The translations under genes and the position numbers were made by a program. The notes beneath the pieces were generated by a model. The model did no database searches. It was not told where the DNA came from and worked only from the letters and a program-made list of their open reading frames with translations. Below, piece after piece: positions 58,036 through 64,000 of a stretch of 64,000 bases of DNA (positions are counted from its first letter, which is position 1; each line of letters begins with the position of its first letter). The DNA is taken from the NCBI GenBank assembly GCA_029641185.1, contig JAPWGK010000003.1, positions 2,480,001 to 2,544,000 of the forward strand. Direction: 5' to 3'. The DNA comes from Pseudofabraea citricarpa. Its lineage: Eukaryota; Ascomycota; Leotiomycetes; Helotiales; Dermateaceae.

Positions 58036-58665
58036 TCAAGGTGGATTTGACGATACCCATGACTGGCATTTCCTCAATGGACTGCTCTTCAAGGGCGCAG
58101 ACATCTCGATCCCTCTACCTCCTCTATAGAAAACCTCTCTATTTTTACGCTTTCTGTTGTTAACCATTGTTATGATCTTGTTGCGCTTTCTAGCAATCAA
58201 GTAATTTTCTGCTGATGTTCGAAAGGTTGTAGAATAGGTAGGTGACTCCACGATTAATGACGAAGAAGTGCTAGAATTGTCTCCTATAACAACTTTTCTT
58301 TTCGAAGATTGGATCGTATGGAGTGGCAATCCTTCTGTGGCGTTGAAAATTTCAGTGTAGGTCCTGAGCTGGATGAAATCGTCGTGGTCAATGGTATCAA
58401 GTAGAGTACCAGCTTCGAGATTGTCTTCCTTCTAATAGCTCAGTTAGCCAGAAGCCAGATGGTTGACTCAAAGAGCAGTTACCAAGCTTAGTAGTGGGCG
58501 GGCCATTTCCCACCAGTTGAATAACCCAGATAGGTAACTGACGTATGCTATTGGGCAGATAGCTATCGTAGCGAGTAGCATCGTTCCACAGCTGCAGGTT
58601 TCCACTAATCTAGTGGCACTTGTCGTGAAGAAAGAAAGCTTTGCCCGCAAACCCAAGAATGACAT
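58036..58665 (-). CDS. small hypothetical protein with one membrane segment, 2 exons, 192 aa
   Basis: Exons are 58665-58483 and 58431-58036. The 51-nt intron (GTAACT...CTAACTGAGCTATTAG) has a good branch point and joins RPLLSL to KEDNLEAGTLLDTID in frame. One hydrophobic segment near residues 27-48 (TMLLATIAICPIAYVSYLSG) suggests a membrane anchor. The rest is Lys/Arg/Ser-rich. No family is recognised. It lies in AT-rich DNA without conserved neighbours, and expression data would be needed to trust it fully. Confidence 0.42.
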
Positions 58666-59568
58666 GTTGCTACTATAAGTAGAGATAGCGATGGTTTGGT
58701 GATAGGCGCGGGAATAAAGTTAGGCATAAAGTTGTTGTATAGATGCGCAGACTGTCCTGAACTCTGAAGCTGAAAATTCATTGAAGGAAGTGTTACTCTC
58801 TTTCCGAAAATCTCTCCGGCAACTCATTTTATAGCTTAGTATGCGCTTCCAATCTGTAACTGTGCGCTAATTTGCGAGGGTAACAACGACCGGCCCTGCC
58901 ATAGTCTAACAGTAGGTGCCTGGGTACCACTAAGAAAATTCCAAATCCACGTGATTCAAAAGCCAGGCACCTATTTCTTAAATTTCTTCCCATGGTTATA
59001 TAAGAGCATAGAACAGAAGTTGAGTGGTATTTTAACTATTCAGGTTATCGGTTTTCTTTTCTGCTTGGGTGTAGATGATACCACTTAGTCAAAGATATCC
59101 TCGGCGGTTAGAAAGTAAACATGAGATAAAAACATGGCTATGTGATAGCTATTGATCATAAAATTATTGTATATTTACTATTTATGTTATCATCTAGCAA
59201 TATGACCAGTAGATAGATATACAGCTTTACTTACTAGAAGTTAAAAGTTTGTGTTGTTTGATGCAGGTAAGTTATGTTTCTAAGTCCCCTGCTATATTAT
59301 AACCAAGGAATTTAACCTTTACGAAGAATTTGGTTTCACTTCGAGTTGATAAACTAGAAGATCAAGATGAATTCATATGTATAACAGGCCTATGGTAAGT
59401 TGTAGATGCTAGAATCTAATATATATGAGAGCAATCGGTAGAAGAAGTTTGTCGATTTTGATTTACTTACCTAGATACCCTTCATAAATTGTCTCTTAAT
59501 ATGGAGTATATGTTAACATATTGGCACTATTTGGCATAGCACCTTACTATTCTTACTTGAAATCTTAC
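58666..59568. other. AT-rich intergenic region
   Basis: About 0.9 kb. No frame of note and no recognisable repeat. Confidence 0.4.
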
Positions 59569-60180
59569 TCAATTTATTGAATTCCAGATCTGGACCTCTC
59601 TCAAACCGGACGCTTGTAAGACTCTAGACAGTTCGATATTCTTGGCCCCTATGTATACCACTCCCCGATGTCTCCTAAAACCCACAAAGTTGCCTGCTCT
59701 TCTCTTTCTCCAACATAGTTCCTCCTCAGCAGGAGATGGGTACACTTTATATATTCTCAGGCCTTTGGGTATATTGCTTGATAACGACATACCTTGAAAG
59801 CGTTTAATTAGTTTCCTGAGCTTGAACAGAGAACTAGCGCTTTTGTACAATTCACGCTTTCTTGATGCAGCAGTTTCGTGTCTTTTTTCTCTCACCCGAC
59901 CAAATAACTTTCTGTTATAACATCTGTTAAGGAGCTAGAGAAAGCTTAGTACAATTACTTCATAGCACAAGTGGTGTTAACTTACAGTTTGAGCTAGAGC
60001 GGCATGACCTGTCAGGTTTCCCTGATTAATTTTGATTTGTCTTGATGGCAAAGAAATGCGGAGGTTCAATGGCCGCTTGTCAGTTTGTGGGGAGACTAGT
60101 TGTGTTGAATCAAGTGGACTTGAAGGGGTTATTAGTCTTGCTTCAGAGGCCGAGGGAGGGTGCATTTGTTGGGGCTGCAT
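59569..60180 (-). CDS. hypothetical basic protein, 2 exons, 177 aa
   Basis: Tentative model: exons 60180-59986 and 59907-59569, with a 78-nt intron (GTAAGT donor, AAAG acceptor). Exon 1 starts MQPQQMHPPSASEARLI and is Pro/Ser-rich. Exon 2 is strongly basic (REKRHETAASRKRELYKSAS, FKLRKLIKRF) and ends in REVQIWNSIN. No domain is recognised. The acceptor is suboptimal because a better CAG just upstream does not keep the frame. Exon 1 is open 96 codons further upstream but without an ATG. Confidence 0.35.
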
Positions 60181-60791
60181 TACCGCTGGTTGAAGAAGTG
60201 ACTTTTCGGGGCTACCAGAAATTAAAATGATTATTAATAATTCTCTAAAGAAAATAGTCTTGCCCTGTTGACAAAAGTGTATAGAGTTGTAAAATCGAAG
60301 TGATGATGGTCGCTCAAAAAAAGAGTTTGTTCGAAACACACAACAGTAGGACTTCCAGAGTTCTACTATTCTTCCGGCACTATCATTACTTACCAAAGGA
60401 AAAATAGGACCATTATATGATTCTCCAAAACAAAGGCTATTTAAACGGTAAAACTTCTCAAGGGACAAACTTCAAAATAGACAAAGAATATTATTAATGG
60501 TTGATCAAGTGCTCAAATTGCTTTCATTAGGACAAAGATGGTTGCAGCTGAAGTAATCAAACAACAAAGAATCTGCATATTCGAAGAAATCTTTGCAGAA
60601 ACCTCCGCTCGGAAAGATCTCTTTTGTGGAAGGCTTGCTCGGATTCTTCCGACAATGCCTTGCAATAGTCGCCTGACCCCATGCGACATAACTCGCATCT
60701 CTTCCCAAAGTCCGATATCCATCACCATATGAACGTATAGAAACGCATAGGAACTCTTAAACCCCAACCATATCTTGGTCTGTACCGCTTT
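60181..60791. other. AT-rich region, no supported gene
   Basis: Short minus-strand frames overlap here (60505-60767) but cannot be linked convincingly to either neighbour. Confidence 0.3.
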
Positions 60792-61040
60792 CTACTTCTT
60801 ATCCCAATGTTTTTCCATTTCACCTTTCAAGGTAGGATAACATTTCCACACAATCTGCCCTCTCCCACTTTCCCCAATATATTTCCTTGTCCACACAACG
60901 CTGTTTGTAAAATATTTCTGGCTCTCAAGGAGGTCGTTCCACGAGGTTATTTTGCGATTGTAAATGTGGTTACTGTCTCCATACGTCTTTAACCATATGG
61001 CGATCGCAATGTTCGACTTGTAGGCTTTGTCCGGATGCAT
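60792..61040 (-). pseudogene. WLKT-module fragment, 82 aa, paralogue of the first exon at 63750-63985
   Basis: The frame from ATG 61040 encodes WLKTYGDSNHIYNRKITSW near residues 16-34 and, later, a GRGQIVWK segment. The gene at 63.2-64.0 kb has WLKTWGNSWFIFDNNITSW and LRLEQMVWR at matching positions. Both begin M-x-P-x-K-A. The downstream zinc-cluster exon of that gene is not found here. This copy is therefore probably a truncated duplicate, although a donor GTGAAA after YPTLKG leaves room for an unseen exon. The function of the module is unknown. Confidence 0.5.
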
Positions 61041-61866
61041 TTCTTAGTATTCTCCCCGTAGGAAATGCTCTTTTGTTCGATGTGTATGTCTAAAATTAAT
61101 CCCGGCAGAATTTCTGAAATACTATTCTTTGAGGCTAAACGCTGGGCTATAGACGAGCTAAAATAGGTTCTTCCATAGTGCGACGGAGAGCTTAACGCGC
61201 GTATCATGTATTGTAACACCATATTCTGGATAAATTGTGCCCTAAACCTTATATAGACGCATCTGCATATCACCCTGAGGCAGCTAAACAGTCTTTTTGG
61301 ATACCAAAAAAGAAAACCCATATTCTTGATTTTCGTAGATAGTGATGGTAATTTTGGCACTTCCGAGTATTTCAATTGTATTTTCTTATGGCAAAAGTTG
61401 TTCTTCGCTACCGTCGTGGTTTTGAAGTACTCTGTATGTTTTGGATAAGTGAATATTTTGGATACTAAAATATCAGGTGCGAAGGTTTTTCCAGAAGGAA
61501 GAGCAACGCGACTCTCATGATCAAGAACTCCTCTAAGTATACAGCGACTAGGATGGCTATATTTATCAGCAGAATTATAGCAATCTTCTGAATAATTGTT
61601 GATAATCTGATAGTCGCCGAATTAAAATGCATCGCAAATTTCACGAGGGAACTTTCTTCTAGCTGGCGGACCTGGACACATTGATAAAAATACATATTTG
61701 CAAGAGTACCTATCGAGGTACGTAAATGAAGTTACTTGGGCAGAGTTCGACATATGTCAAGTATTTTGACTGCCATCTAGCGTGTGAAATTCCCTTCCAG
61801 ATACCTAACCCAATGAGCCTAATCCATAAAACCTGCTCTTCCAAATCTTCTGATTTGAGTTCTTCC
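61041..61866. other. AT-rich region with one weak membrane-protein frame
   Basis: Minus frame 61695-61465 (76 codons, ATG start) would encode two hydrophobic helices (IIQKIAIILLINIAILVAVY). It has no homologue that I recognise and is not called as a gene. Confidence 0.3.
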
Positions 61867-62444
61867 TCAACGACCTCGTTGTGTATTTCGTGCTGGTTTC
61901 CCTATCTCGCAAACCTGACCCCGCTCTTGACATCGAGAACATCCAACTCCCACTACTCCTATATCGCATCCCTTTCTCAGTACAATACAACTCTTGCAAC
62001 GTTGTTTCGTGCTTGCTGTGTCTCTTGGTACACCTCCTGGAAGAGCAGGTAGTGTGGTCTTGGGAAATGCAATGTGATGTACGTGGCTCGAGACGCGTTC
62101 AGCGGAGGGCGCTTGTCTAGGAGATCGGCCGCAGGTAATGTCATCTGCGTCGATTTCTTCGATGACCAATCTGAGTGAATCTTTCATTTCGCTAAGGTGA
62201 GCAGCGCTACTATTTGATGGCGTTGCCAAAAATGACGTGAGCTTAGCGCGAAGTTCTTTGTCATATTGAGCCATCTCTTGTTGCTGGTTCGAGTATTGCT
62301 TTTCTAGTTCGTGAAGTTTTACCTGGTTGGATTAGCGAGCTTCCACTAAGGAAAGGGTAGTTTATTGCTTACTTCCTCGGCACGGAGAGCTTCGACCTCA
62401 TTCAAGGGTTCATCTTGCCCGTGTGGTTCTTTTGAAGAAGCCAT
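61867..62444 (-). CDS. short protein with coiled coil and C-terminal zinc cluster, 2 exons, 175 aa
   Basis: Exons are 62444-62373 and 62322-61867; the 50-nt intron (GTAAGC...CTAATCCAACCAG) joins ALRAEE to VKLHELEKQY in phase 0. Residues about 15-50 form a probable coiled coil. The C-terminus carries RCKSCIVLRKGCDIG...GCSRCQERGQVCEIGKPAR, a Zn2Cys6-like pattern C-x2-C-x6-C-x8-C-x2-C-x6-C, ending in NTQRGR. Zinc clusters in fungal regulators are normally N-terminal, so this layout is unusual. It may bind DNA as a small dimeric regulator; that is an inference. It is related in its last 45 residues to the gene at 63183-63985. Confidence 0.6.
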
Positions 62445-63182
62445 GTTGTTATCCAGTGCTAGAGGTCTCTGTGGTTGTACTCTTGATAGTTTGATAGAGC
62501 GTGCAAAACATTTAAGAAGAAAAGAAAAACGAATTAATTTGTGAAATTAAGCGAGGGAGTGTTACTACTCCCATTGTCGTAGTGTATTGATTTCATGACA
62601 ATAGAAAGAAACGAGGAAGTGAATCTGTAGTCCAAAAAGATGAATAGATTGAAGCTATACTCGATGCTGATAGCCATATGCCTTCATTATCTTAATAGTT
62701 GTTAGCTTTCCTAATTCGCAGGCTTATCGCTTGTCAAGTCCGACAAATATTTTCCGCCTTGAAAAGCTTCAAATATACTTTTCCAAGTAATATTTGAGCA
62801 GACATTTCTAATTGTAGAAACATGCTACTGTGCATTATGGTCATAATTTAGTTTAAACAGTATTATATATAGAACTGGCTGGATCAAGCCCTGAAACTGG
62901 AATCTTGTCGGAACATTCTTCTCATTGTTTGAAAAACTCACACAGGAAAAAATCGATGGTACAGGTATTTTTTCCACAATATCTAGCAGCTAGGAGAAGT
63001 ACTGAGCCAGGTTTTATTGAGGAGTTTATGTGATAGCGCTTTTTGAAGTGCCTCTTGACTAATTCTCGAGAAAAGACACAAGAGTGCAATAGCATGCAAA
63101 GAACAGATGGCCATGCAAAGTATGCATGCGCAGACGATATAAAACCACCCACTATCTCCCCTTGCCTCAAATTCTCCAGGTT
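62445..63182. other. AT-rich intergenic region
   Basis: 0.7 kb between the two zinc-cluster genes. The only minus frame (63170-62922) shows no protein-like features. Confidence 0.35.
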
Positions 63183-63985
63183 CTATCTTCCATGTTGGTG
63201 GTTTCTGGACGTCTTCAGTCCACTTAATTCTCCTTCTTTCACTCTAGCTAGTTTTCCTGGAACACAGGAATCCCCCTTGCCAGAATCTCTGCATCGTGTG
63301 CAAGGAAATCCTACCATCTCAGCATCACATCCCTTCTTGCCATAGCCGCAATGAGTACATCTTTGTCTGTACTTTGGTGCATTTGAAAGAGCATGTTGAG
63401 CAGTATTGGTGGTTTCTCCACATTCTGTCGCTGACTCTGAATCCGAAGAGCTCTCAATATCATCGTCATTTTCTTCCATTTTATCCTGCAACATCTCCAT
63501 TTCCACGTGGTAGCTTGATTGTAAAGGGTTATTGAGCGTAGATTCTGTGGGAAGGTTGAAGATATCAGGGTGAATGGCTGTATATCCTCTATCTTCACTG
63601 TGTCTATCAGAATCTCTTGATAGTGCCGGTGCCGCACTTTTGAACATGTTCAATAGTGCCTCACTATCGTACATGTTCGATAGCTCGTTGATATTGCTCC
63701 TGACTCTGGATTAGTAACTACTTGTAGCAAGAGGTTCTTGTTAGCTTACATCTTTCTGCAATTGAGTTGAGTGACTTCGCTGTCATCATCCACATCACGC
63801 CATACCATCTGTTCCAGTCTTAGATCGCCGGAAAGCTGTGGTTGCAACTTGGGGCTAGCATCCTGAGATGATTGGCGTTTCTTAGCAGATTCAAGCTCGT
63901 CCCAACTGGTAATGTTGTTATCGAATATGAACCAGCTATTTCCCCATGTCTTCAGCCATTCCTCCGTTGCTTTGGATGGTTCCAT
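63183..63985 (-). CDS. WLKT-module protein with C-terminal zinc cluster, 2 exons, 252 aa
   Basis: Exons are 63985-63750 and 63705-63183; the intron is 44 nt (GTAAGC...CTAATCCAG). An alternative acceptor 6 nt downstream is equally in frame. The N-terminal module has WLKTWGNSWFIFDNNITSW followed by LRLEQMVWRDVDDDSEV. The middle is acidic and Ser-rich (KMEENDDDIESSSDSESAT). The C-terminal cluster RCTHCGYGKKGCDAEMVGFPC...RC...C follows C-x2-C-x6-C-x8-C-x2-C-x8-C and ends in a basic tail. The first exon is shared with the fragment at 60792-61040 and the last exon with the gene at 61867-62444. No named family is recognised; it could be a DNA-binding or effector-like protein. The start is 15 bp from the window edge, so its promoter lies outside. 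Confidence 0.6.
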
Positions 63986-64000
63986 GTTGTTTGAGGTTGT

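Noticed and set aside
61465..61695. Two-helix membrane protein frame possibly related to the gene at 58036-58665
   Set aside because: Similarity is limited to hydrophobic composition and a SAT-RL string; too weak to call.

Overview
The window is nuclear DNA of a filamentous ascomycete, most likely a Leotiomycete (Helotiales-type) fungus. The evidence is short GT-AG introns of 44-90 nt with CTAAC/CTAAT branch points in most genes, fungal-only families (HET-domain protein, Zn2Cys6 regulators, questin-oxidase-like enzyme, HECT_2 protein), AT-rich gene-free islands, and repeats whose copies differ mainly by transitions, as expected from RIP. No rRNA, tRNA, CRISPR array or intact transposon was recognised. 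Gene models were spliced by hand; intron positions are given in each entry.

Left part (1-9.9 kb): the 3' end of a WD40-type gene, an AT-rich island, a short-chain dehydrogenase, a 4.3 kb gene-poor stretch with repeat remnants, and a seven-helix membrane protein.

Central core (9.9-40 kb): a dense, conserved housekeeping block. It holds the Rab GTPase ypt1, a mitochondrially targeted conserved protein, an alcohol-oxidase-like GMC flavoenzyme, a KDM4-type JmjN/JmjC histone demethylase, a YAG7-like RGG-tailed protein, a 78-residue histone-fold protein resembling CENP-W, an M1 aminopeptidase, a cytochrome P450, a HECT_2-type E2-binding protein, a questin-oxidase-like (AflY/DUF4243) enzyme and the checkpoint clamp loader RAD17/RAD24.

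Right part (40-64 kb): this region becomes progressively more accessory. It has a Zn2Cys6 factor, an F-box-like protein, a ZZ-HET incompatibility-type protein with a broken reading frame, L-allo-threonine aldolase, a membrane-anchored steryl-ester-lipase-like hydrolase and a species-restricted hypothetical protein. The last 8 kb is AT-rich, with small, poorly conserved genes. Among them are two short proteins with C-terminal zinc clusters and two copies of a WLKT(W/Y)G...ITSW N-terminal module, one joined to a zinc cluster and one alone. This looks like an uncharacterised, locally duplicated and partly decaying gene family and is the best candidate for something undescribed.

The P450, the questin-oxidase-like enzyme and the Zn2Cys6 factor lie within 12 kb, but no PKS, NRPS or terpene synthase is present, so I do not claim a biosynthetic cluster.
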